Shown here piece by piece: positions 24,008-33,549 of a stretch of 64,000 bases of DNA (its first letter is position 1; the number at the start of each line of letters is the position of its first letter). The position numbers and the translations under genes were made by a program. The stretch comes from Bog-473 sp963742035 (GTDB lineage: Bacteria; Actinomycetota; Acidimicrobiia; Acidimicrobiales; RAAP-2). Under the pieces are notes generated by a model. The model was not told where the DNA came from, did no database searches, and saw nothing but the letters and a program-made list of their open reading frames with translations. The DNA is taken from contig CAVUKH010000012.1 of assembly GCA_963742035.1 (NCBI GenBank), positions 62,001 to 126,000 on the forward strand, written 5' to 3'.

Positions 24008-24060
24008 GAAACGTTGAGGGAGGGGCCGACCTGCAGCGGCCAGTCCCTCCCTCACGTTTC
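24008..24060 (-). terminator. Intergenic hairpin between dppA and dppB
   Basis: Arms 24008-24024 and 24045-24060 pair over 16 bp with one bulged base (T 24015); the loop is 20 nt. On the minus-strand transcript it lies 9 nt after the dppA stop and 25 nt before the dppB start, with no U tract. Such hairpins usually stabilise the binding-protein mRNA or cause partial termination, so that dppA is made in excess over the membrane and ATPase subunits. Confidence 0.65.
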
Positions 24061-24069
24061 GACGATCCG

Positions 24070-25818
24070 CTACGAGCTGAGCGACCAGTCCTCGGCGTTC
24101 CAGGTGACGCCGACGCTGGACGTGTTGGGCAGGACGCCCTTGAGGTTGTTGGACCAGGCCCAGAACACGGGCTGCTGGTACAGCGGGAGCGTGACCATGT
24201 CCTGCCACAGGGTGGCGTCGGCCTTGTTGTAGTCCGCGATCTCCTGGGTGCTGCTCGATGCCGCCGAGCCTGCGCTCATGTCCGCGTCCACCTGCGAGTT
24301 GGCCGAATGGGTGTAGTTCTCCCCGCACATGGTGGCGTTGGTGTAGGAGCAGTAGATGGGCTGGTTCCCCGACACGAACGGGGTGCTGACCCAGGCGAAC
24401 TCGGCGATCTGGTACGTGCCGTTCGGCAAGTTGGTGCCGAAGAGGGTGTTGGCGTCGTAGTTCTGGATGTTGATCTTGATCCCGATCGCCTTCATCTGGG
24501 ACTGGAACAGCTCCTCCGTCTGGGCCCGGATGCTGTTGCCCGACGTCGACTGGATGGTGAACGTCAGCGGCTGGCCCTTCTGCGGCCCGTAGTTGGGCTG
24601 GTAGTAGCCGTTCACTTTCTTGAAGCCCAGCTCTTTGAGCAGGCTGGCCGACTGTGAGGGGTTGTAGGCGTAGTTCGTGCCCTTGTAGCCACTCTGCGTC
24701 GGCACCAGCATGCGGCTGCCCAGCGGCGTGATGCCCTTGGAGATCTCACCGACGGTCCGGGTGATGATCGACTGGCGGTTCACGCCGTGGGCGATGGCCT
24801 CGCGCACCTGGACCTTGGCCAGGTAGGGGTCGGCCTGGTTGAAGTCGAAGTGCTCGAACTGCAGACCGGCCTGGGTCACCTTGGTCGTGTTCGGCACCTG
24901 GTTTGCCGTCTGCACGATGGAAAGGTTCAGGGACGTGGGGTTGAAGATGTCGATCTCCTTGTTCTGCAGCGCCGGCACCAGCTGGCTGTCGTCCGAGAAG
25001 AACTGGAAGACGAGCTTGTTGAGCTTGCCCGGCGTGCCCCAGTAGCTCGGGTTCCTTGTCAGGACCAGGGACTGGTTCGCGTTGTAGCTCGTGATGGTGT
25101 ACCAGCTGCCCGATATGGTCTGGGCGGGGCCGGTGAAGCCGGTGTTCCAGCCGACCGTCCGGGCGATGTGCGCCGGCACGATGTTGGTGAACAGCGAACG
25201 CCAGTCGGCGAAGGATGGCTTGAAGGTCACCGTGATCGTGCGCCCGTTCGGACACAGGCCGACGTTGCGGTCCGCCGTGCTGCCCGGGGCGCACGCGGCG
25301 CCGCCCGAGGGATCCGAGCCGACCACGGATTGGATCTGGTTGTAGCCGGAGGTCGAGGCGTCGTCGTAAGGCTTGCCTCCGACGTCGGTGTAGGCCGGGT
25401 TGCCGCTCTGGGCCTGCCAGTTGTAGATGAAGTCGTCAGCCGTGATCGGTGTCCCGTCGGACCAGACCGCCTTGGGGTTCAAGGTGTAGACGACGGTCTG
25501 GGTCCCGTTGGTGGTGGACTGCACGGCGCTCTCGAGGAGCTGGTTGTTCAAGACGGGCTGGAGCTTGTTGTTCACGATGAAGGCCTGCGGCCACACCATG
25601 TTCATGATCTCCTGGAGCACGAACTCTTCCGAGGCCGAGGTGTTGATGTTGAACCCGGCGAGGTTCTCGTCGAGCGCCATGGTGGCCGTGCCACCCGACG
25701 ACGATGCCCTCGTCGCCGCGCCACTGGTCGCCGGCGCCACGGCGACGATCGACACCGCCAGCGCCGCCGCGGCCATGGCGGCGAAAGCTGACCGCTTCAC
25801 GTACCCCTTGATTCCCAT
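24070..25818 (-). CDS. dppA: Peptide ABC transporter substrate-binding protein (SBP family 5)
   Basis: 582 residues from ATG 25818 with GGGAG upstream. A Sec signal peptide is clear: KRSAFAAMAAAALAVSIVAV, then APATSGAATRA; there is no lipobox Cys, so it appears to be secreted or held by other means. The mature protein has the cluster C fold: LNPKAVWSDGTPITADDFIY, RNPSYWGTPGKLNKLVFQFF, VREAIAHGVNRQSIITRTVG and YNKADATLWQDMVTLPLYQQ. It binds peptides or similar solutes for the DppBCDF importer. It is first in the operon; the 300-bp upstream gap should hold the operon promoter. Confidence 0.93.
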   Translation of the reverse strand: MGIKGYVKRSAFAAMAAAALAVSIVAVAPATSGAATRASSSGGTATMALDENLAGFNINTSASEEFVLQEIMNMVWPQAFIVNNKLQPVLNNQLLESAVQSTTNGTQTVVYTLNPKAVWSDGTPITADDFIYNWQAQSGNPAYTDVGGKPYDDASTSGYNQIQSVVGSDPSGGAACAPGSTADRNVGLCPNGRTITVTFKPSFADWRSLFTNIVPAHIARTVGWNTGFTGPAQTISGSWYTITSYNANQSLVLTRNPSYWGTPGKLNKLVFQFFSDDSQLVPALQNKEIDIFNPTSLNLSIVQTANQVPNTTKVTQAGLQFEHFDFNQADPYLAKVQVREAIAHGVNRQSIITRTVGEISKGITPLGSRMLVPTQSGYKGTNYAYNPSQSASLLKELGFKKVNGYYQPNYGPQKGQPLTFTIQSTSGNSIRAQTEELFQSQMKAIGIKINIQNYDANTLFGTNLPNGTYQIAEFAWVSTPFVSGNQPIYCSYTNATMCGENYTHSANSQVDADMSAGSAASSSTQEIADYNKADATLWQDMVTLPLYQQPVFWAWSNNLKGVLPNTSSVGVTWNAEDWSLSS

Positions 25819-26132
25819 TGTGCTCCCTTGCTTGTCGGCCGCCCCGGTGACGGCCGACGAACTGCACTTCACGTACGCCTGACAGTGCAATGTCCCCTGT
25901 CAATGTCGGAAGACGGACGTAAATGTAACCGAATTGCCATATTCTTTTTGGTCAAGCCCAAAAGAAATCCTGCAGGAACACGGTGAGGATGGTCCTGATC
26001 CGGTGTGCATCGGCCGTTGACACACGATTCTTGCGCGAACAGGGATTCGGGCGCGCCAGATAGAACCTGAGCGCCACCTGAGAGTCTCCTGCGTGGTCTG
26101 TGACGTCCGACCACTAAATTGATGCCGAGGCG
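25819..26132. promoter_or_regulatory. Divergent intergenic region upstream of dppA and the DMT gene
   Basis: 314 bp with no convincing gene and lower G+C than the flanks, especially 25910-25975 (CGTAAATGTAACCGAATTGC, then CATATTCTTTTTGG). Both flanking genes are transcribed away from it, so it should hold at least two promoters. I cannot assign -35/-10 boxes with confidence, and I see no known riboswitch fold. Confidence 0.4.
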
Positions 26133-27092
26133 ATGGTCTATGTCCTTGCCGTAGCTGCGGCACTCTCCAACGCGCTCACCAGCGTGTTCCAGCGCATGGG
26201 CGTCGAAGACGCCCCTGAGGAGTCCACCATGCGCCTCAGTCTGATGGCCCACGCCATCCGCCGTGGTGTGTGGCTGTTGGGTTTCGGCTTCATGGTGTGC
26301 GCATTCCTGTTGCAGGCCTTCGCACTGCACATCGGACGGCTCTCCGTCGTGCAGCCGATCCTGACCATGGAGCTGCTGTTCCTCGTCGCCATCCTCGGGA
26401 CGTACTTCCGGTTCTCCATCTCCATCCGCGAGTGGGTCGGCGCCGGCGCCATCGCCTTCGGGCTCTCCGGCTTCCTTTTCTTCGCCGCCCCGGGCGGTGG
26501 TGACGCAACGCCCACCAACCTCGGCTGGATCGTCGTGGGCGGCAGCGCCATCGCGCTCATCGTCCTCACGGTGGTGGCCACCCGCTGGGGCCCGCGCTGG
26601 TGGAAGGCCGCCATGTTCGGCAGCGCCGCCGCCATCTCGTATGCGTTCACCGCCGCGCTGATCAAGGTGGTGAGTGACTACGCAGCCACGAATTGGGTGA
26701 CGCTGTTCGAGCACTGGCAGACGTACGGCGTCATCGTGTTCGGTCTGCTCGGCCTCTTCCTGACCCAGAACGCATTTCACGCCGGGCCCTTGGCCGCCTC
26801 GCAGTCGACGCTGGTGTTGGTCGACCCGCTCGTCAGCATTTGCATGGGCATCGCCCTCTTCGGCGATTCCCTGCGCACGTCGGGTCCGTACGGCCCGCTC
26901 GAGGCCCTCTCGCTCCTCGTGATGTTCATGGGCGCGGTGTTCCTGTCCAACTCGCCGTTGATCACGGGCATGAAGAGCGAGGGCAAGGGAGTCGAGTACG
27001 ACGAGATGCTGTCGCGGCGCCTGAAGCACCCGCACCACGCGAGCCAGGACGCCGTCAGCGAGGGTGGCCTGCCCCCCTTCTCGTCCGCCTGA
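26133..27092 (+). CDS. DMT (EamA/NIPA-like) family transporter
   Basis: 319 residues. About nine hydrophobic helices, beginning VYVLAVAAALSNALTSVFQR, with a two-fold repeat feel. GRLSVVQPILTMELLFLVAI and GPLAASQSTLVLVDPLVSIC are the repeat-end motifs seen in drug/metabolite and NIPA-type magnesium transporter relatives. The C-terminus after about 280 is a cytosolic charged tail. The substrate is unknown. The stop abuts the stop of the convergent hydrolase (TGATCA at 27090-27095). Confidence 0.8.
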   Translation: MVYVLAVAAALSNALTSVFQRMGVEDAPEESTMRLSLMAHAIRRGVWLLGFGFMVCAFLLQAFALHIGRLSVVQPILTMELLFLVAILGTYFRFSISIREWVGAGAIAFGLSGFLFFAAPGGGDATPTNLGWIVVGGSAIALIVLTVVATRWGPRWWKAAMFGSAAAISYAFTAALIKVVSDYAATNWVTLFEHWQTYGVIVFGLLGLFLTQNAFHAGPLAASQSTLVLVDPLVSICMGIALFGDSLRTSGPYGPLEALSLLVMFMGAVFLSNSPLITGMKSEGKGVEYDEMLSRRLKHPHHASQDAVSEGGLPPFSSA

Positions 27093-27899
27093 TCAGCCGC
27101 CGGGGCCGACTCCGCCGCCGCCGCCGGCGGCCCGCTCCATCACCAGGCGCGCCATCGTGGCGAAGTGGTCGGGGTGGGACAGGTGGGCGCCGTGCTGGGC
27201 GTTGGCGATCTCGTAGACGACCGCTCCGGGGACGTTGGCACCCAACCACTCGACCGCGTGGCGGTGGTGGGCGGCCGACGTCGGGCCGCCCCGCCCGAAC
27301 ACCGAGGGCACCTCCAGCGCCGTGACATCGAAGGGTGGCCCCTCGCCCCGCATGCTGCGCAGGTCGGCCACCAGTGCGGGGCCGTCGGCCCGTCGCTGGG
27401 CCCGCCCGTCCTCGGTCAGCCGTTCCCACGCACCGTCGCCCACCATCCGGTTGAAGAAGCGGGCGGCTTCCTCGCCGGGATCGTCGGCCAGGGCCGGCCA
27501 CGGCCTCCCACCCTGGCGCCGGAAGCCCAGCCAGGGCATGGGCGGCTCGAAGGCCCCGATGGCATCGAAGGCCCGGGGGGAGGCCAGGGCGGCGGCCACC
27601 ACGACGTTGCCCCCGAGGCTGTGCCCGATGGCAGCCAGCGGACCGCCGTCCTCGGCGCGCACCGTCTCGGCGATGGCGAGCAGGTCGTCGACATGCCCCC
27701 CCAGATCCACCACCCCGCCCTCCCGGGAGCCCTGGTAGCCCCGCCGGTCGTAGGCCAGCCCGGAGAATTCGGGGAGCCGGCGCATGGCCAGCCGGAAGCT
27801 GTCACCCCGGTCGAGCGATCCGTGGACGAACACGACCGTGCCCGCACCGGGTTCGGCGGCCGGTCGCGGCGTGAAGTGGAGGGCGGCCGGATAGGTCAT
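27093..27899 (-). CDS. Alpha/beta hydrolase
   Basis: 268 residues. Oxyanion segment TVVFVHGSLDRGDSFRLAMR, nucleophile elbow AAIGHSLGGNVVVAAALAS (Ser), and the C-terminal His in ANAQHGAHLSHPDHFATMAR. The acid is probably an Asp or Glu near VPSVFGRGG but is not certain. No signal peptide is present, so it is cytosolic. Esterase, lipase and epoxide hydrolase relatives share this pattern, so the substrate is unknown. It is divergent from kgd with 62 bp between. The end is a Gly run (ERAAGGGGGVGPGG). Confidence 0.85.
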   Translation of the reverse strand: MTYPAALHFTPRPAAEPGAGTVVFVHGSLDRGDSFRLAMRRLPEFSGLAYDRRGYQGSREGGVVDLGGHVDDLLAIAETVRAEDGGPLAAIGHSLGGNVVVAAALASPRAFDAIGAFEPPMPWLGFRRQGGRPWPALADDPGEEAARFFNRMVGDGAWERLTEDGRAQRRADGPALVADLRSMRGEGPPFDVTALEVPSVFGRGGPTSAAHHRHAVEWLGANVPGAVVYEIANAQHGAHLSHPDHFATMARLVMERAAGGGGGVGPGG

Positions 27900-27961
27900 G
27901 GGCAGGGCAGACGCTAGCTGGACTGCCCATGAGACCCGATCGCCGCCGGTAGGGTTGGCCC

Positions 27962-30900
27962 ATGACCCAGTTCGGCAGCGCAGGGGGCTCGTTCGGCCCC
28001 AACGCCTGGCTCGTCGACGACATGTACGACCGCTTTCTGGCCGATCCCGACTCGGTCAGCGACAGTTGGCGGGAGTTCTTCGCCGACTACCGGCCCGCGC
28101 CCGTTCCCGCACCGCAACTCCCGACGCCGCCCGAGACCGCACCGTCCCAGCAGGGGGCCGCCGTGCCGGCGGCCGCCGCACCGGCACCGAGACCCTCGGT
28201 ACAGGCGGGGCGGGAGGAGGCCACCCCGCTGCGCGGTGCGGCCTCTCGCATCGTGGCCAACATGGAAGCCAGCCTGACCGTGCCCACGGCCACCAGCGTG
28301 CGGACCGTGCCGGCCCGGCTCCTCGAGGTCAACCGGTTGATCCTGAACAATCAGCTGGCGCGGACCACCGGCGCCAAGGTCAGCTTCACGCACATCATCG
28401 GTTATGCGGTCGTCCGCGCGCTGCGCGACGTGCCGGCGCTGAACGCCGCGTTCGTGGCCGATGCCGACGGCAAGGGCAAACCGGGTGTCATCCACCACAA
28501 GCACGTGGGGCTCGGTCTGGCGGTCGATCAGGAGAAGAGCGACGGGAGCCGCACCCTCTTGGTGCCGTGCATCAAGGAGGCCGACGAGCTCGATTTCCGC
28601 GCCTTCGTCCTCGCCTACGAGGACCTGATCCGTAAGATCCACACCAACAAGATCGGCCCCGACGACTTCGCCGGCACCACCGTGTCCCTCACCAACCCCG
28701 GGACGCTCGGCACGGTGCAGTCCGTCCCGCGCCTGATGCCGGGACAAGGTGCCATCATCGGCGTCGGGGCGCTCGGCTATCCCGCCGGGTTCGAAGCGGC
28801 CGACCCGCGCGTGGTGGCGCAGCTCGGCCTCGGCAAGGTGGTCACGCTCACCTCCACCTACGACCATCGCATCATTCAAGGGGCCGAGTCGGGCCTCTTC
28901 CTCGGCCGGGTGGCCGCGCTCATCACCGGCGCCGACGGCTTCTACGACGACCTGTTCGAAGCGATGGGGGTGCCGTACGAGCCCGTGCGTTGGCAGGTCG
29001 ACAGCAACGCCGGCGTCGGCAGCGAGGAGGGCGAGCACCAGCGCCTGGTCAAGCAGGTGCACGTCCAGACGCTCATCAACATGTACCGGGTGCGAGGTCA
29101 CCTCATTGCCCACCTCGACCCGCTCGACGCCGAGCCACCGCACATCCACCCCGAGCTCGACCCACTGACCTACGGGCTGACCATCTGGGACCTGCCCCGG
29201 CAGTTTGTCGCCGACGGCCTCGCCGGGCGCGACGTCGCCACGCTCGACGAGATCCTCCACGTCCTGCGCGACGCGTACTGCCGGACCCTCGCCATCGAGT
29301 ACATGCACATTCAGGACCCCGAGCAGAAGCGCTGGATCCAGCAGCACGTCGAAGGCCTGCCCTCCACCCTCAACATCGACGAGCAACGGCACATCCTCGG
29401 GAGGCTCAACGCGGCGGAGGTGTTCGAGCGCTTCCTCCACACCCGCTACGTCGGGCAGAAGCGGTTCGGTCTCGAAGGCGCGGAGTCGACCATCGTCCTG
29501 CTCGATGCGTTGCTCGACGCCGCCGCAGGCTCGGGCGTGGCCGAGGTCGTCATGGGCATGGCCCACCGCGGCCGCCTCAACGTGCTGGCCAACATCGTCG
29601 GCAAGTCCTACCGCGAGATCTTCGAGGAGTTCGAGGGCAACCTGGATCCCGAGTCCGTGCAGGGCTCGGGCGACGTGAAGTACCACAAGGGCGCCCGCGG
29701 GGTGTTCCACGGCAGCGCGGGTGAGGAGCTCCCCATCACGCTGGCATCCAACCCGTCGCATCTCGAGGCGGTGGACCCGGTGGTCGAGGGAATGACGAGG
29801 GCGAAGCAGGACAGGATCTCCCCGCCGACCGACGGCACGCCCGCCGCGGCGTCCGAAGGCCTGGACGGGTTCCCGTGCATGTCCGTCCTCGTCCACGGCG
29901 ACGCCGCCTTCGCCGGTCAGGGTGTGGTGGCCGAGACGCTGAACCTCTCCGGCCTGTCCGGCTACCGGACCGGTGGCACGGTGCACGTCGTCATCAACAA
30001 TCAGCTCGGCTTCACCACCGCGCCGGCGTCGGCCCGCACCTCCGTGTACCCGACCGACGTGGCGAAAATGGTCCAGGCGCCGATCTTCCATGTGAACGGC
30101 GACGACCCCGAGGCCTGCGTCCGGGCGGCCCGGCTCGCCTTCACCTTCCGGCAGACGTTCCACAAGGACGTCGTCATCGACCTCGTCTGCTACCGCAAGC
30201 ACGGGCACAACGAGGGCGACGACCCCAGCTACACCCAGCCGCTGATGTACCAGCGGATTGAGGCCAAGCGTTCGGTGCGCAAGCTCTACACCGAGACCCT
30301 GGTGCGCCGGGGTGACATCACGCTCGACGAGGCGGAGTCGGCGCTCGACGACTTCAACGCCAGCCTGCAGGTGGTGCTCGACGAGGTGCGCGGCGAGCCC
30401 TCGCTGGCGCCGACCGAGCTCCCCGCTCCCGATCCGGGCCCGGTCGACGCGCCGTCGCCCGAGACCGGCGTGGCGCCCGACGTGCTGCGGGCCCTGTCCT
30501 CCGTCGTGCGCTCTGTGCCCGACGGCTTCATGATCCACCCGAAGCTGGAGCGCCAGTTCGTCCAGCGTGACGAGCTCGTCGCCGGAGGGCAGGTCGACTG
30601 GGCGCTGGCGGAGGCGCTGGCCATCGGCTCGCTGATGTACGAGGGCGTCAACGTGCGCCTCACCGGTCAGGACACCCGCCGCGGCACCTTCAGCCACCGC
30701 CACGCCGTCCTGGTCGACTACGCCAACGGCGAGGAGTACGTGCCCCTGGCGCACATCCGGGACGGCTTGCACCGCATCGGCGCGGACTCGTTGGAGCCGC
30801 CAGGGGCGATGGGCAACTTCACCGTGCGTGACTCCCTGCTCTCCGAGTACGCCGCCGTGGGCTTCGAGTACGGCTACTCCGTCGAGGCGCCCGAGGCGCT

Positions 30901-31669
30901 GGTGGCCTGGGAGGCCCAGTTCGGCGACTTCGTCAACGGCGCGCAGATCATCATCGACAACTTCATGGTGGCGGCCGAGAACAAGTGGGGCCAGTTCTCC
31001 GGGCTCGTGCTGTTGCTGCCCCACGGCTACGAAGGTCAGGGCCCCGAGCACTCGTCGGCGCGTTTCGAACGGTTCCTCGCGCTGTCGGCCCGGGGGAACC
31101 TGCGGGTGACGGTGCCGTCGACGTCGGCGCAGTATTTCCATCTCCTGCGTTCCCAGGCCCTGGCCAGCCCGAAGCGGCCGCTCGTCGTGGTCACCCCGAA
31201 GTCGTTGCTCCGGGCCCATGCGTCGCGGTCGAACTTCGCCGAATTGGGATCGGGATCGTTCCAGCACGTGATCGACGATGCGTCGATTGACGATCCCTCG
31301 ACAGTCGGGCGCATCGTGCTCTGCAGCGGCAAGATCGCCCACGAGGCGCTCCAGCGGTGCGCCGAGCTCGAGCCCGCCCAGGCCGCCGAGGTGGCGGTCG
31401 TCCGGGTGGAACAGCTCTATCCCTGGCCCGTGTCGCTCCTGACCGCCATCTTCGAGCGCTACACGGAGGCCTCCGAGGTGGTCTGGCTGCAGGAGGAGCC
31501 CGAGAACATGGGAGCCTGGTCCTTCGTGCATGCCCGACTCCACGCCTGTTTGCCCGAGCGCCTACGGCTGCGTCACGTCAGCCGGCCCGAATCGGCCAGC
31601 CCTGCCATCGGGAGCGCCGCCTTGCACCAGTTGGAGCAGGCCGACCTGTTGCGACGTGCCATTGGCTGA
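27962..31669 (+). CDS. kgd: Multifunctional 2-oxoglutarate decarboxylase/dehydrogenase (E1 with fused E2 domain)
   Basis: 1235 residues, typical for actinobacterial Kgd/OdhA. The N-terminal FGPNAWLVDDMYDRFLADPD segment and Pro/Ala linker lead to an E2 acyltransferase core (about 95-335) with HHKHVGLGLAVDQEKSDGSR and TYDHRIIQGAESGLF (catalytic His); no lipoyl domain is present. The E1 part has VVMGMAHRGRLNVLANIVGK, LVHGDAAFAGQGVVAETLNL (ThDP/Mg), NNQLGFTTAPAS and CYRKHGHNEGDDPSYTQPLM. It decarboxylates 2-oxoglutarate in the TCA cycle, working with a separate lipoylated E2 and Lpd. The FHA-type regulator GarA/OdhI is not in this window. It overlaps the next gene by 14 bp. Confidence 0.96.
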   Translation: MTQFGSAGGSFGPNAWLVDDMYDRFLADPDSVSDSWREFFADYRPAPVPAPQLPTPPETAPSQQGAAVPAAAAPAPRPSVQAGREEATPLRGAASRIVANMEASLTVPTATSVRTVPARLLEVNRLILNNQLARTTGAKVSFTHIIGYAVVRALRDVPALNAAFVADADGKGKPGVIHHKHVGLGLAVDQEKSDGSRTLLVPCIKEADELDFRAFVLAYEDLIRKIHTNKIGPDDFAGTTVSLTNPGTLGTVQSVPRLMPGQGAIIGVGALGYPAGFEAADPRVVAQLGLGKVVTLTSTYDHRIIQGAESGLFLGRVAALITGADGFYDDLFEAMGVPYEPVRWQVDSNAGVGSEEGEHQRLVKQVHVQTLINMYRVRGHLIAHLDPLDAEPPHIHPELDPLTYGLTIWDLPRQFVADGLAGRDVATLDEILHVLRDAYCRTLAIEYMHIQDPEQKRWIQQHVEGLPSTLNIDEQRHILGRLNAAEVFERFLHTRYVGQKRFGLEGAESTIVLLDALLDAAAGSGVAEVVMGMAHRGRLNVLANIVGKSYREIFEEFEGNLDPESVQGSGDVKYHKGARGVFHGSAGEELPITLASNPSHLEAVDPVVEGMTRAKQDRISPPTDGTPAAASEGLDGFPCMSVLVHGDAAFAGQGVVAETLNLSGLSGYRTGGTVHVVINNQLGFTTAPASARTSVYPTDVAKMVQAPIFHVNGDDPEACVRAARLAFTFRQTFHKDVVIDLVCYRKHGHNEGDDPSYTQPLMYQRIEAKRSVRKLYTETLVRRGDITLDEAESALDDFNASLQVVLDEVRGEPSLAPTELPAPDPGPVDAPSPETGVAPDVLRALSSVVRSVPDGFMIHPKLERQFVQRDELVAGGQVDWALAEALAIGSLMYEGVNVRLTGQDTRRGTFSHRHAVLVDYANGEEYVPLAHIRDGLHRIGADSLEPPGAMGNFTVRDSLLSEYAAVGFEYGYSVEAPEALVAWEAQFGDFVNGAQIIIDNFMVAAENKWGQFSGLVLLLPHGYEGQGPEHSSARFERFLALSARGNLRVTVPSTSAQYFHLLRSQALASPKRPLVVVTPKSLLRAHASRSNFAELGSGSFQHVIDDASIDDPSTVGRIVLCSGKIAHEALQRCAELEPAQAAEVAVVRVEQLYPWPVSLLTAIFERYTEASEVVWLQEEPENMGAWSFVHARLHACLPERLRLRHVSRPESASPAIGSAALHQLEQADLLRRAIG

Positions 31670-33095
31670 ATCGCACCACGTCGTGGTGGACGGGTCCAAC
31701 CTGGCCACAGAAGGACGAACGTTTCCCAGCCTCCAGCAACTCGACGAGGCTGTGCGCGCGTACGCCTCCGAGGACCCCGACGCCAGCATCATCGTCGTCG
31801 TCGACGCCACCTTCGAGCACCGGGTGGCGGACGCCGAGCGCGAGGAGGTGCGCGAGGCCATGCTCAACGGCGAGATCATCTCGCCGCCGGCCGGCGCCAT
31901 CGGCCGCGGGGACGCGTTCGTCTTGCGCATCGCGGAACGCACCGGCGCCATGGTGCTGTCCAACGACTCCTTCCAGGAATTCCACGGCGAGCATCCGTGG
32001 CTCTTCGACGACGGACGGCTGATCGGCGGGAAGCCGGTGCCCGGCGTCGGGTGGATCTTCACGCCGCGGCTGCCCATCCGCGGGCCCAAGAGTCGGGCCG
32101 CCACCGCGGAGGCCCGGGCCAAGAAGGACCCCGAGTCGGCTCCGGCCAAGGCCGCCGAGCTGGCCAAGGCGGCCAAGAAGGCGGCCAAGAAGTCGTCCAA
32201 GGCTCGCAAGAGCGCCACGAAGCAGGCGCCCCCCGTCGACACGTCGTGGCCGATCACCCCCACCGCCCCACCTCCCGGGCGGGCGAAGGTGAACCCCGTC
32301 TTCTCGAGCGCCATCGACGAGGCGGTGGAGGAGGCGCTTCACCCGCCGCAGCCCGAGAAGTCGCGCGAAACGTCCAAGAAGCACGCGGCCGACAAGAAGG
32401 CGGCACCGGAGAAGAGAGCCGGGGCCAAGAAGGACGGTCCGTCGGGAAGCGGGTCGGAAGGTCGGCGCGCACAGCGGACGCGCCAGGTGCCTTCGGGCGA
32501 CGACGGTGGTCGGCACCAGAGGCAGCAGCGGCCGACGCCGCCACCCGCGGTCAACGAGCCGCTGACCTTCATCAACTTCGTCGCCGCCTTCCCCGTCGGG
32601 AGCACCCTTGAGGGGGAGGTCGTCTCGTTCACGTCGCACGGGGCCATGGTGGACGTCCCGCTGCCCGGTGGCGGCGCGTTGCACTGCTACATCCCGCTGA
32701 CCGCCATGGGCACGCCGCCTCCGACCAAGGCACGCCAGGTGCTGAAGAAGGGCGAGGTGCGTTCCTTCGTCCTGGCCGGATTGGACCCGCCCCGCCGGGT
32801 GGCCGAGCTGGCCATCGCGCCGCCCGCCGTCAAGCGTTCCGGGGCCAAGAAGGCTGCGCCGGCTGCCTCGCGTGCCCCGACGGTGAAGGCGGCGCCACCG
32901 GCCAAGAAGGCGGCGGCGAAGAAGGCGGCTGCACCGGCCAAGAAGGCGGCGAAGAAGGCCGCGGCGGCCAAGAAGGCGGCGGCGAAGAAGGCGGCCGCAC
33001 CGGCCAAGAAGGCGGCGAAGAAGGCGGCCAAGGCCAAGAAGGTCCCGGCGAAGAAGGTTGCGGCCAAGAAGACCCGCAAGGCGCGGGCCGAGTGA
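31656..33095 (+). CDS. NYN (Regnase/Zc3h12a-like) ribonuclease with S1 domain and histone-like tail
   Basis: 479 residues from GTG 31656, which overlaps kgd by 14 bp. Residues 1-145 resemble the Zc3h12a/NYN PIN-like nuclease: HHVVVDGSNLATEGRTFPSL, IIVVVDATFEHRVADAER, GRGDAFVLRIAERTGAMVLS, NDSFQEFHGEHPW and FTPRLPIRGPKS, giving the acidic metal-binding set. A Lys-rich linker follows, then an S1/OB RNA-binding domain (about 305-380: LEGEVVSFTSHGAMVDVPLP, then HCYIPLTAMGTPP). The last 95 residues are AKKA/APAKKAAK repeats like histone H1 or HU tails. Likely an RNA-cleaving enzyme held on nucleic acid; this is inference. Confidence 0.78.
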   Translation: MPLAESHHVVVDGSNLATEGRTFPSLQQLDEAVRAYASEDPDASIIVVVDATFEHRVADAEREEVREAMLNGEIISPPAGAIGRGDAFVLRIAERTGAMVLSNDSFQEFHGEHPWLFDDGRLIGGKPVPGVGWIFTPRLPIRGPKSRAATAEARAKKDPESAPAKAAELAKAAKKAAKKSSKARKSATKQAPPVDTSWPITPTAPPPGRAKVNPVFSSAIDEAVEEALHPPQPEKSRETSKKHAADKKAAPEKRAGAKKDGPSGSGSEGRRAQRTRQVPSGDDGGRHQRQQRPTPPPAVNEPLTFINFVAAFPVGSTLEGEVVSFTSHGAMVDVPLPGGGALHCYIPLTAMGTPPPTKARQVLKKGEVRSFVLAGLDPPRRVAELAIAPPAVKRSGAKKAAPAASRAPTVKAAPPAKKAAAKKAAAPAKKAAKKAAAAKKAAAKKAAAPAKKAAKKAAKAKKVPAKKVAAKKTRKARAE

Positions 33096-33111
33096 GGGCT
33101 GGCACGCTCCG

Positions 33112-33549
33112 GTGACGGAGCTGCCCCGACCGGAGGACGTCCTTCCGCATCGGCCGCCCTTTCTCTTCGTCAGCGCACTGACCGCGGTCGATCCCGGCGT
33201 CTCCGCCCGGGGGCGATGGGAGCTGACCGGTGACGAGCCCTTCTTCGGGGGCCACTTTCCGGGCCGGCCAACCCTGCCGGGGGTGCTGATGGTCGAGTCG
33301 ATGGCACAGCTCGGTGGCATCGCCGTCCTGCTCGACCCGCGCTACGCCGGCAAATTGCCGCTGTTCGGCGGGATCGAGCGGGCGCGTTTCCGCCGACAGG
33401 TCGTTCCGGGCGAGACCCTCGAGCTCGAGGTGACCATGAACCGCCTGTCCGCCCGGGCGGGCAAGGGGCACGGGAGGGCGGCGGTGGACGGACAGACGGC
33501 TTGCGAGGCTGATCTTCTCTTTGTCATTGTCGATGGGGGAGCGAACTGA
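33112..33549 (+). CDS. FabZ-like 3-hydroxyacyl-[ACP] dehydratase
   Basis: 145 residues from GTG 33112. PEDVLPHRPPFLFVSALTAV, FFGGHFPGRPTLPGVLMVES with the catalytic His, and MAQLGGIAVL with the acidic residue nearby form the hot-dog dehydratase site. FGGIERARFRRQVVPGETL is the central strand region. FabZ removes water from 3-hydroxyacyl-ACP during fatty acid elongation. Actinobacteria usually rely on FAS-I or HadAB, so this lone gene may serve another acyl pathway. It shares one base with xthA (TGATG), so the two are coupled. Confidence 0.85.
   Translation: MTELPRPEDVLPHRPPFLFVSALTAVDPGVSARGRWELTGDEPFFGGHFPGRPTLPGVLMVESMAQLGGIAVLLDPRYAGKLPLFGGIERARFRRQVVPGETLELEVTMNRLSARAGKGHGRAAVDGQTACEADLLFVIVDGGAN

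Noticed and set aside
27914..31543. 1209-codon minus-strand frame opposite kgd
   Set aside because: A product of third-position G+C bias; the plus strand has complete E2 and E1 motifs and the minus translation has none.
32830..33079. Hydrophobic-looking minus-strand frames (FFAAFLAGAAAFFAA) opposite the Lys/Ala tail
   Set aside because: They are the reverse complement of AAG/GCC repeats; the plus-strand protein is the coding one, as with the similar frame opposite 11015-11467.
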